Shown: positions 57,958 to 64,000 of the stretch, piece by piece
Layout of the letters: every line of letters begins with the position of its first letter
Numbering within the stretch: the first letter of the stretch is position 1
Source of the DNA: Nocardioides cavernae
GTDB taxonomy: Bacteria > Actinomycetota > Actinomycetes > Propionibacteriales > Nocardioidaceae
Length of the DNA: 64,000 nucleotides
Assembly (NCBI RefSeq): GCF_013410035.1
Contig: NZ_JACCBW010000005.1
Coordinates: 1 to 64,000, forward strand
Direction: 5' to 3'
Translations under genes and position numbers: made by a program
The notes under the pieces: model-generated
What the model saw: only the letters and a program-made list of their open reading frames with translations
What the model was told of the DNA's origin: nothing
Database searches by the model: none

Positions 57958-58935
57958 TCAGGGGCGCAGCAGCACCTTGCCGCGACGCCCGGGGGCCTCG
58001 TTGGCGCGGGCGGCGTCGGCGATCTCCTCCAGGGAGTAGACCTTCTCGACCGGCAGCGTCAACGTCCCGGACGCGATGCCGGTGACGAGCTCGCCCATGA
58101 GGGACGCGCGCTTGTCGGCGTCCATCGCGGGGAAGACCTTGCTGCCCCAGAAGCCCTTCACCACGACCTGCTTGAAGATCACGTCGCCCGAGGAGATCTC
58201 GAGGGTCGGGGAGGCCATCGCGCCGAAGACGACGAGCACGCCGCCCTCGTCCAGCAGGGACACGACGTCGCCGGCGGCGGCGCCGCCCACGGAGTCGACA
58301 CCGGCCACGACGGGGCCGTCGCCGACGATCTCCCGCACGCGCTCACGCCAGCCGTCGTCATCGGTCGCGACGACGTTGTCGATGCCCTGCTCGCGCAGCT
58401 CCTCGACACCCTCGGCGCGCCGGACGAGGCCCAGGACCCTGACGCCGCGCGCCTCGGCCAACTGGGCGACGAGGCGTCCGACCGCACCGTTGGCGGCGTT
58501 CTGGACGAACCAGTCGCCCGGGGCCAGGTCCAGCGAGTCCAGCAGCGCGATGGCGCTGAAGGGCATGGACACCAGCTGGCTCGCCGCCTCGTCGTCGATG
58601 CCCTTGGGGACGGGGACCAGCCCGCGGGCGGGCGCGACGACGCGCTCGGCCCAGGCGCCGAAGGTGCCGCCGGAGGCGACCCGCTGGCCGACGGTGAGGT
58701 TCTCGACACCCTCGCCGAGGGCCTCGACGACGCCGACGAGCTCGGTGCCCGCGCGCGCCGGCATCTCGGGCTTGAAGCCGTAGCTGCCGCGGACGGTCCA
58801 CAGGTCGTGGTTGTGGATGGGCGAGAGCAGCACCCGCACGAGCGCCTCGCCGGGACCGGGCTGCGGGTCGTCGACCTCGACGACCGAGAGCTCCTCGGCC
58901 GGGTTGCCGAACTTCTGCTGGACGAGTGCGCGCAT
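57958..58935 (-). CDS. Zinc-type (MDR) quinone oxidoreductase-like protein
   Basis: A 325-aa medium-chain dehydrogenase/reductase. The N-terminal GroES-like domain has PGPGEALVRVLLSPIHNHDL and RAGTELVGVVEALG; the Rossmann domain has VQNAANGAVGRLVAQLAEAR (GxGxxG variant AANGAVG) near 150 and VDSVGGAAAGDVVSLLDEGG. Structural-zinc cysteines are absent, so it is of the quinone oxidoreductase/enoyl reductase kind using NADPH. ATG at 58935 follows GGAAGG; the longer frame is less likely. Substrate unknown. Confidence 0.85.
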   Translation of the reverse strand: MRALVQQKFGNPAEELSVVEVDDPQPGPGEALVRVLLSPIHNHDLWTVRGSYGFKPEMPARAGTELVGVVEALGEGVENLTVGQRVASGGTFGAWAERVVAPARGLVPVPKGIDDEAASQLVSMPFSAIALLDSLDLAPGDWFVQNAANGAVGRLVAQLAEARGVRVLGLVRRAEGVEELREQGIDNVVATDDDGWRERVREIVGDGPVVAGVDSVGGAAAGDVVSLLDEGGVLVVFGAMASPTLEISSGDVIFKQVVVKGFWGSKVFPAMDADKRASLMGELVTGIASGTLTLPVEKVYSLEEIADAARANEAPGRRGKVLLRP

Positions 58936-59055
58936 GGGGGACCTTCCGTCGGGGGTGCTTGCACCCGGCACAACGGCACCGGGTCGAGGACTATGCCTGC
59001 GGCGACGGGGATGAGCGCGACGTCACAGGGGTCGGGGTGCGGTCGGGAGCCCGGC

Positions 59056-60516
59056 TCAGGTGCCGCAGTAGGTGGTGTAGGCGCCGAACGAGTCGGGTGC
59101 CGGCTCTGCGTAGCGCTCGAGGCCGGGGCGTACGTCGTAGGGCCGCTCCAGCACGTCCAGCAGCTGCTCGACGGGACCGAGGTCGCCCGCCGTCGCCGCG
59201 TCGAGGGCCTCCTCGACGAGGTGGTTGCGCGGGACGTACGCCGGGTTGACGCGGTCCATCGCGTCGGGATCGGGACCCACCGCGAGCCAGCGCTCGCTCC
59301 ACGCGTCGAAGCCGGCGAGGTCGAGGAGCTGGCTGCGGGCGGGCTCGACGTCCCCGCGGGCCGCCGCGGCGAGGCTGCGGAAGAAGCCGGTGTGGTCGGG
59401 GTGACCGGCCTGCAGCAGCGAGACGAGGTCGGTGACGAGGGGGGAGGCCACGGCCTCCTCGAGGCCGTCGGGCAGTCCGAGCTTGGCGCGCATCCCACGC
59501 GACCACGCGGCGGAGTAGGCGGTGCGGAAGCCGCCCAGCGCGGCCGTGGCGACCTCGACCGCGTCGTCCTGCTCCTCGGCCAGCAGGGGGAGGAGCGACT
59601 CGGCGAAGCGGGCGAGGTTCCACTCGGCGACCAGCGGCTGGTTGCCGTAGGAGTAGCGCCCGCCGGCGTCGATCGAGCTGTAGACGGCGGCCGGGTCGAA
59701 GGCGTCCAGAAAGGCGCAGGGCCCGTAGTCGATGGTCTCGCCGCTGATCGTGGTGTTGTCGGTGTTCATGACGCCGTGCACGAAGCCCACCAGCATCCAC
59801 GACGCGACGAGCGACGCCTGTGCGCCCAGCACCGCCTCGAAGAGCGCGACGTAGGGCTGGTCCGCCTCGGCAGCGGCCGGGTGGTGCCGGGAGATCGCGT
59901 GGTCGGCGAGGCGGCGCAGCAGGTCCGTGTCTTCGGTCGCGCGGGCGTACTGGAAGGTGCCGACGCGCAGGTGGCTGCTCGCGACCCGCGCGAGGACCGC
60001 GCCGGGCAGGACGCTCTCGCGCTGCACCGGGCGTCCGGTGGCGACGACGGCGAGGGACCGCGTCGTGGGGATGCCCAGCGCGTGCATCGCGTGGCTGACC
60101 ACGTGCTCGCGCAGCATCGGGCCGACCGCTGCGAGCCCGTCGCCGCCGCGGGAGAAGGGCGTGCGTCCCGATCCCTTGAGGTGGAGGTCGCGCGCGCCGC
60201 CGTCGCGGTCGACGAGCTCGCCGAGCAGCAGTGCACGCCCGTCGCCCAGGCGAGGGGAGTAGCCGCCGAACTGGTGCCCGGCGTACGCCTGGGCGACCGG
60301 GGTCGCGTCGTCGGGGAGGCGGGTGCCCGTGAGCAGCCCGGTGCCCTCGGGGGTGCGCAGCCACGCGGGGTCGAGACCGAGGTCGACCGCGAGCGCCTCG
60401 TCGAGGACCAGCAGCCGCGGCTCCGGCACGTCCGCCGCCTGCCACGGCAGGGCGAGCTCGGGGAGGTCGCGGGCGTAGCGGTGGTCGAGCGCGAGCGTCG
60501 GGGCCGGGGGTGTCAC
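59056..60516 (-). CDS. selO: SelO/YdiU protein adenylyltransferase (AMPylase)
   Basis: A 486-aa pseudokinase-fold enzyme that transfers AMP to Ser/Thr/Tyr of target proteins, linked to redox stress. Motifs are [20 protein letters not shown] near 77, [40 protein letters not shown] near 248 (the flipped catalytic region), and the end [10 protein letters not shown], where the Cys near the C-terminus is the redox residue (Sec in some homologues). GTG at 60516 lies 7 bp after TATCGT. The gene stands between an MDR oxidoreductase and a short hypothetical protein. Confidence 0.92.
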   Translation of the reverse strand: MTPPAPTLALDHRYARDLPELALPWQAADVPEPRLLVLDEALAVDLGLDPAWLRTPEGTGLLTGTRLPDDATPVAQAYAGHQFGGYSPRLGDGRALLLGELVDRDGGARDLHLKGSGRTPFSRGGDGLAAVGPMLREHVVSHAMHALGIPTTRSLAVVATGRPVQRESVLPGAVLARVASSHLRVGTFQYARATEDTDLLRRLADHAISRHHPAAAEADQPYVALFEAVLGAQASLVASWMLVGFVHGVMNTDNTTISGETIDYGPCAFLDAFDPAAVYSSIDAGGRYSYGNQPLVAEWNLARFAESLLPLLAEEQDDAVEVATAALGGFRTAYSAAWSRGMRAKLGLPDGLEEAVASPLVTDLVSLLQAGHPDHTGFFRSLAAAARGDVEPARSQLLDLAGFDAWSERWLAVGPDPDAMDRVNPAYVPRNHLVEEALDAATAGDLGPVEQLLDVLERPYDVRPGLERYAEPAPDSFGAYTTYCGT

Positions 60517-60523
60517 ACCTCCG

Positions 60524-60529
60524 ACGATA
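60524..60529 (-). promoter_or_regulatory. -10 box TATCGT (leaderless start)
   Basis: TATCGT ends 7 bp before the GTG of selO. GGAGG occurs in the spacer but would be too close to the start codon to serve as a normal ribosome site. Confidence 0.5.
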
Positions 60530-60556
60530 CGGGCGGGGCGGGCGCGGCGGCGGGCC

Positions 60557-60850
60557 TCACTCGTCGAACAGGCGGTCCTCGGCCTCGGCCGAGGTGACCT
60601 CCAGCCGGAGGGCCATCACCTTCTCGGGAGCCAGCCCCAGCCTCGTGAGCGTCACCTGCACCTGCGGCAGCACCCAGCTGTAGGACTGCACCGCGACGCG
60701 CTGCGCCTCGTTGCCGACGCACAGCCACACGACCGGGTCGCCGCTGCGGTCCGGGAGCCAGTGCGCGCCGAGGACGCCCGCGGGGGCGAGCGACGCCACG
60801 ATCGGCAGCATCGCCGCGTCGACGGCCCGCTTCAGCTGCGCCTCGTCCAC
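60557..60850 (-). CDS. Conserved-looking 97-aa hypothetical protein
   Basis: A 97-aa soluble protein, [20 protein letters not shown] at the start, [20 protein letters not shown] in the middle and [19 protein letters not shown] near the end. The alternating helix-strand pattern suggests one compact alpha/beta domain. GTG at 60850 follows TAGCGT by 6 bp, like other genes here, which supports it being expressed. No family recognised; it lies between the AtoE-type transporter and selO on the same strand. Confidence 0.65.
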   Translation of the reverse strand: MDEAQLKRAVDAAMLPIVASLAPAGVLGAHWLPDRSGDPVVWLCVGNEAQRVAVQSYSWVLPQVQVTLTRLGLAPEKVMALRLEVTSAEAEDRLFDE

Positions 60851-60856
60851 GTCGCC

Positions 60857-60862
60857 ACGCTA
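60857..60862 (-). promoter_or_regulatory. -10 box TAGCGT (leaderless start)
   Basis: TAGCGT ends 6 bp before the GTG of the 97-aa gene, in the 19-bp gap after the transporter stop. Confidence 0.5.
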
Positions 60863-60869
60863 GTCCGGG

Positions 60870-62297
60870 TCAGGGCATCACGGGTGGGACGAACTCGAAG
60901 GTCATCCCGAGCAGCCACAGCAGGAGCAGCACGACGGGCAGGTGGAAGAGGAACTGCAGGAAGGTGAACCCAACGAGGTCGCGGGCCCGGACGCCGAGGA
61001 CGGCGAGCAGCGGCAGCATGAAGAACGGGTTGACGAGGTTGGGCAGCGCCTCGGCGGCGTTGTAGATCTGCACCGTCCAGCCGAGGTTCATCCCGACGTC
61101 GGTCGCCGACTGCATGACGTAGGGCGCCTCGACGAGCCACTTGCCGCCACCGGAGGGGACGAGCAGGCCGAGGAGCGCGGTGTAGATCGCGATGACGACC
61201 GCGAACGCGCCGCCGCCCCCGATGCTGGTGAAGAGGTCGGCGAGGTGCTCGGAGACGGTGACGCCCCCGCGGCCCTCGGCACGCGTGAGGACGGCGGCCA
61301 TCGCGGCGTACAGCGGGAACTGCACGAGCACGCCGGCCGTGGTGGGCACGGCCTTCGTGACGGCGTTGAGGAAGCCACGCGGCGTGCCGTGCAGGACCAG
61401 GCCGAGGATGAGGAACACCATGAGGTAGCCGTTGAGGCTGCTGATCACGGAGAGGAAGGGCAGCGTCGCGAGCTGCTGCACGAGCCAGCCGAGCGTGAGC
61501 AGGCCGACGAGGACCGGCAGCACGCGGGAGTACTCCAGCCACTCACCCGGGCGGCTGCGCTCGGCCATGGGCTCGACGGCGTCGGACAGGTCGACGCCCA
61601 TGTCCTCCGCGGTGCGCACCGCCTTGCCCTGCGGGGCCGACGCCCACGCCACGGCCACCGACAGGGCGATCAGCACCGCGGCCATGACCAGCGACTGCCA
61701 GGTGAGGATCGTCGCGCCGAAGTCGAGGACGCCGGTGATCTCGAGGAGCTCCGGCGGCAGCGAGGCGGGGGTCGCCTGGAGCTGCGCCGCCGACGAGGAG
61801 AGGCCGAGCGCCCAGACCGCGCCGAGACCGAGGTAGGCCGCCGCGCCCAGGGCGCGGTAGTCGGCGCGGAGGTCGCCGCGCCGCGCGATGGCACGGGCGA
61901 GCAGGCCGCTGAAGACCAGGCTCAGGCCCCAGTTGACCATCGACACGAGGCACGACAGCAGCGCCACGAAGGCGACCGCGCCGCGCGGGGTCGACGGGTA
62001 GAGCGCGATCCGCTCGATGATCCGCGCGACCGGCGGTGACGTCGCGACGACGTAGCCGGTGAGCACCACCATCGCCATCTGCAGGGTGAAGGTGGCCAGG
62101 TCCCAGAAGCCGCCGCCGAAGGTCTCGGCGACCGTGACCGGGCTCGACCCGTTGACCATCGCGGCCACGGACACCAGCACCACCCCGGCGAGGGCGAAGA
62201 CGTAGGCGTCGGGGAACCACTTCTCGGTCCATGCGGCGCTGCGCTGGGCCAGGCGAGCGAGGCCCTTCTCGTTGTCCGTGGTCGCGATCGTCGACAT
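60870..62297 (-). CDS. Short-chain fatty acid transporter (AtoE family)
   Basis: A 475-aa membrane protein with about 12 hydrophobic segments of the AtoE/short-chain fatty acid transporter family, importing acids such as acetoacetate or butyrate. Landmarks: WFPDAYVFALAGVVLVSVAA, SMVNWGLSLVFSGLLARAIA, LPFLSVISSLNGYLMVFLI, LVPSGGGKWLVEAPYVM and NAAEALPNLVNPFFMLPLLA, all in family order. ATG at 62297 follows TACGTT and eight bases. No beta-ketoacyl-CoA transferase genes are nearby. It begins 19 bp after the LuxR-type gene and may share its transcript. Confidence 0.87.
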   Translation of the reverse strand: MSTIATTDNEKGLARLAQRSAAWTEKWFPDAYVFALAGVVLVSVAAMVNGSSPVTVAETFGGGFWDLATFTLQMAMVVLTGYVVATSPPVARIIERIALYPSTPRGAVAFVALLSCLVSMVNWGLSLVFSGLLARAIARRGDLRADYRALGAAAYLGLGAVWALGLSSSAAQLQATPASLPPELLEITGVLDFGATILTWQSLVMAAVLIALSVAVAWASAPQGKAVRTAEDMGVDLSDAVEPMAERSRPGEWLEYSRVLPVLVGLLTLGWLVQQLATLPFLSVISSLNGYLMVFLILGLVLHGTPRGFLNAVTKAVPTTAGVLVQFPLYAAMAAVLTRAEGRGGVTVSEHLADLFTSIGGGGAFAVVIAIYTALLGLLVPSGGGKWLVEAPYVMQSATDVGMNLGWTVQIYNAAEALPNLVNPFFMLPLLAVLGVRARDLVGFTFLQFLFHLPVVLLLLWLLGMTFEFVPPVMP

Positions 62298-62316
62298 GGT
62301 CGCCGAACGTATCGGG

Positions 62317-62946
62317 TCAGCGCCGAGCGCGCTCCGTGGGGGCTCCCGGCGTGCGCAGCCCGTGGGTGATGCCCCACAGGACCGCCTTGGTGCGGCTGTC
62401 GACGTCGATCGTGCGGTAGGCGGAGCGGATGTAGGACTTCACCGAGTTGATCGAGAGGTTGAGCTGGACCGAGATCTCGTGGTTGCTGAGGCCGCCGGCG
62501 ATCAGGGACAGCACGTCCGACTCGCGTACCGTCAGGCCCTGCTCGCGTCCCGGCCAGTCCGCGCCTCGACGCCCGCTCGGCGCGGCGTGCAGGGTCAGCC
62601 GTCCGTGGTGGACCTGCAGCAACGACGCCACCAGCAGCTGGCCGGGCAGCCGGGCCGACAGGGCGGCGTCGTAGCCGCGTGCGGCCAACGTCGTCACCGG
62701 GATGCGGTCGACGTCCCACGAGAACGCCACCACGCGACCGACGAGCGGGTCGGTGGCGAGGCGTCCGGCCCCGGCGTGGGGCTCGCCCTCCCGGGTGACC
62801 GGGTCGTGCAGCGCGAGGTCCACGCGGGCCGGCACGCCGCGGCGCAGCCCGACGACCTTGACGTCGGGTGCGTGCCGGGCGACCTGCGCGGCCACGCCGA
62901 AGGCGATGACCTCCTCGAGGTCGACGAGCGCGACGGTGAGGCTCAT
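62317..62946 (-). CDS. LuxR-type regulator with atypical receiver
   Basis: A 209-aa protein. The N-terminal ~115 residues look like a worn receiver (SLTVALVDLEEVIAFGVAAQ, VDLALHDPV, SARLPGQLLVASL) lacking the usual DD/K pattern, so phosphorylation is doubtful. The C-terminal LuxR/GerE helix-turn-helix is intact: GLTVRESDVLSLIAGGLSNH, EISVQLNLSINSVKSYIRSA. ATG at 62946 overlaps the stop of the upstream sigma-region-2 protein (ATGA), so the two are made together. LuxR and sigma region 4 HTHs are structurally related, which makes the pair notable. Confidence 0.78.
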   Translation of the reverse strand: MSLTVALVDLEEVIAFGVAAQVARHAPDVKVVGLRRGVPARVDLALHDPVTREGEPHAGAGRLATDPLVGRVVAFSWDVDRIPVTTLAARGYDAALSARLPGQLLVASLLQVHHGRLTLHAAPSGRRGADWPGREQGLTVRESDVLSLIAGGLSNHEISVQLNLSINSVKSYIRSAYRTIDVDSRTKAVLWGITHGLRTPGAPTERARR

Positions 62947-63281
62947 GCGACCTCGCCCCCGTCCGGTGCGGCCGGGCCGCCGGCGGCCGTACGACGCTCG
63001 CGCAGCACGCTCGCCCGGGCGAACGCCGAGACCCACGCCCGCCCGGTCGAGCGGACGGGGTCGAAGTGCGGCGCGTGGTGCCACAGGTCGGCGTAGATCG
63101 CGCACGTCGCGTCCTCCGCCGGACGGCCCGGGCCGAACGCCTGGAGCACCGCGCCGTATACGCGGTGGCAGGTCAGGTCGTAGACCCGGGCGAAGGCATC
63201 GGTCTCACCCCTGCCGCAGGCGAGGAGCGCCGACTCGAGCTCACCCGCCCTCGCGGTCGTGGCGTCGTTCGTTGGTGGCAC
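62943..63281 (-). CDS. Sigma-70 region-2-only protein (ECF SigK-like)
   Basis: A 112-aa protein that matches only region 2 of an ECF sigma factor: LLACGRGETDAFARVYDLTC, RVYGAVLQAFGPGRPAEDAT, IYADLWHHAPHFDPVRSTGR and AWVSAFARASVLRERRT (core-binding and -10 recognition part). The frame stops about 15 residues later; no region 4 (-35 recognition) follows. GTG at 63281 is in the divergent promoter region shared with the MarR gene. Its stop overlaps the start of the LuxR-type gene. Either it acts alone, like some truncated sigmas, or the partner supplies promoter contacts. Confidence 0.75.
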   Translation of the reverse strand: MPPTNDATTARAGELESALLACGRGETDAFARVYDLTCHRVYGAVLQAFGPGRPAEDATCAIYADLWHHAPHFDPVRSTGRAWVSAFARASVLRERRTAAGGPAAPDGGEVA

Positions 63282-63308
63282 GTGCGCTCCCTGGGACGAG
63301 GCGAGTGT

Positions 63309-63320
63309 CTTGTGCACAAG
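63309..63320. promoter_or_regulatory. Palindrome CTTGTGCACAAG, candidate MarR operator
   Basis: A perfect 12-bp palindrome between the divergent sigma-like and OhrR-like genes, followed by CACAATGT about 15 bp later. TTGTG-CACAA-type palindromes are common MarR-family sites, so control by the adjacent regulator is inferred. Confidence 0.5.
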
Positions 63321-63362
63321 CCAATAGCCCACAATGTAGCCGGTGTGGGGCAAACTGGTCGC

Positions 63363-63800
63363 ATGGGGAACCCGTCGGCACCGACCTTGTCCGAGCAGCT
63401 CTGCTTCGACCTCTACGCCGCGTCGCGCGCGGTGACGGCCGCCTACCGCCCCGCCCTGCAGGAGCTGGGGCTGACCTACCCGCAGTACCTCGTCCTCATC
63501 GTGCTCTGGGAGCACGACGGCTGCACCGTGCGCCAGATCGCGGACGAGCTCCACCTCGACCACGGCACGCTGACGCCGCTCCTCAAGCGGATGGAGGTCC
63601 TGGGGCTCGTCGCGCGGCGCCGCGACGACCGCGACGAGCGCCAGGTCCTGGTCTCCCTCGCCCCGCAGGGGGAGGAGCTGCGGCAGCACGCGGCCCGCAT
63701 CCACTGCGGCATGAAGGACCTGCTCGGCCTCGACGCGGACGAGTTCGACGCGCTGCAGCTCACCTTGCGGACGCTGACGCGCCGCACGCTCAGCGCGTAG
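63363..63800 (+). CDS. MarR-family regulator, OhrR-like
   Basis: A 145-aa winged-helix repressor. The N-terminus LSEQLCFDLYAASRAVTAAY has the Cys in LCF at the position of the peroxide-sensing Cys of OhrR. The DNA-binding part is CTVRQIADELHLDHGTLTPL, LKRMEVLGLVARRRDDRDER (wing with DxRxxR). OhrR responds to organic peroxides; no ohr gene is visible in the window, but a flavodoxin-type quinone reductase gene lies convergent with an 11-bp overlap. ATG at 63363 is preceded by CAAACT and six bases. Confidence 0.83.
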   Translation: MGNPSAPTLSEQLCFDLYAASRAVTAAYRPALQELGLTYPQYLVLIVLWEHDGCTVRQIADELHLDHGTLTPLLKRMEVLGLVARRRDDRDERQVLVSLAPQGEELRQHAARIHCGMKDLLGLDADEFDALQLTLRTLTRRTLSA

Positions 63801-64000
63801 CCAGGCGTCCCGCCACGTCGAGCACCCGCGTGACCAAGTGGTCCAGGGCGGTCTCCGCGGTCTCGTCGACCCCGCCCTGCTCGGTCACGACCCCGACGCC
63901 GTAGGGGTTGCCGTCGTCGAACTTGGTCTGGTCGGTGTAGCCCGGCGGCACGATGATCCCGCCGAGGTGGCAGAAAGTCGTGTGCATCGCGAGGATCGTG
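63790..64000 (-). CDS. WrbA-like NAD(P)H:quinone oxidoreductase, 3' end
   Basis: The C-terminal 69 residues of a gene that begins beyond the right edge. TILAMHTTFCHLGGIIVPPG and YTDQTKFDDGNPYGVG match the last third of WrbA-type flavodoxin quinone reductases (FMN-binding H-x-G and the GNPYG loop), and the end VLDVAGRLATR is typical. The enzyme reduces quinones by two electrons to avoid semiquinone radicals. An internal Met at 63987 is not the true start because the frame stays open to the edge. The stop overlaps the end of the OhrR-like gene by 11 bp. Confidence 0.75.
   Translation of the reverse strand, partial: TILAMHTTFCHLGGIIVPPGYTDQTKFDDGNPYGVGVVTEQGGVDETAETALDHLVTRVLDVAGRLATR

Noticed and set aside
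1..64000. tRNA genes, rRNA operons and prophage
   Set aside because: No cloverleaf with a T-arm GGTTCRANTCC pattern, no rRNA stretches and no phage structural genes were noticed on reading; a tRNAscan run would be decisive.

Overview
The window is about 64 kb of very GC-rich, gene-dense actinobacterial chromosome. The gene set fits a Nocardioides-like member of the Propionibacteriales: glnA2/glnE, a Nif3-like protein next to a C4 zinc-ribbon protein, panB, an actinobacterial RNase P RNA, DUF222-HNH and MXAN_6640-type proteins, and many GTG starts. The order Nif3 / zinc ribbon / panB / glnA2 / glnE resembles the Rv2230c-Rv2221c region of Mycobacterium tuberculosis, so most of the window reads as stable core chromosome. 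The genus is an inference from gene content only. Mobile DNA is limited to the 3' end of an IS481-type transposase at the left edge. No prophage, CRISPR array or tRNA was seen.

Layout. 0-2.8 kb: IS remnant and a three-gene two-component operon. 2.8-8.2 kb: acyl-CoA ligase, Nif3-like protein, zinc-ribbon protein, FUSC membrane protein, YaaA. 8.3-14.7 kb: RNB ribonuclease, a NERD-like remnant, rnpB, map, SPOR protein, panB, a secreted sugar-dehydrogenase-like protein, a GNAT. 14.8-21.1 kb: nadE and a second two-component system surrounded by four small exported proteins, two of them tandem paralogues. 21.2-24.1 kb: M20 amidohydrolase and AbgT transporter. 24.3-31.6 kb: glnA2, membrane protein, amidotransferase, glnE, then SatD and a membrane protein. 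31.7-36 kb: DUF1349 protein, DUF222-HNH protein flanked by short tandem repeats, a secreted metalloprotease. 36-38.4 kb: cobT-cobS-cobU. 38.4-42.2 kb: 2H phosphoesterase, Excalibur-SNase fusion, PLP lyase, CtlX. 42.2-46.2 kb: ferritin-like Tat substrate, a 56-aa membrane peptide, tatB-tatA-tatC and an NRAMP transporter, all on the minus strand. 46.3-50.6 kb: ceramidase-like protein, PhoX with a PHO box, secreted EEP-family protein. 50.7-54.3 kb: YczE/YitT protein, GPP34, Hsp20 with a MerR/HspR-like regulator, 5'-3' exonuclease, ABM-domain protein. 54.3-57.4 kb: an acyl-CoA dehydrogenase-like / PIG-L-methyltransferase / glycosyltransferase operon. 57.5-64 kb: DUF2256-DUF3253 protein, MDR oxidoreductase, SelO, AtoE-type transporter, a sigma region-2-only protein coupled to a LuxR-type protein, an OhrR-like MarR regulator, and the end of a WrbA-like gene.

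How parts work together. The glnA2-glnE block serves nitrogen metabolism; cobTSU is the nucleotide-loop end of cobalamin synthesis; the Tat genes sit beside a ferritin-like protein and near PhoX, both with twin-arginine signals; PhoX and the EEP protein look like extracellular phosphate scavenging. Two OmpR-type systems each have 11-bp-phased direct repeats in front of likely targets.

The strongest whole-window signal is that at least fourteen genes start 6-7 bp after a TANNNT box with no Shine-Dalgarno sequence, so leaderless transcription appears common. The least-explained systems are the split sigma/LuxR pair, the three-gene acyl-CoA dehydrogenase/PIG-L-methyltransferase/GT2 unit, and the two-component system with its paralogous exported proteins.
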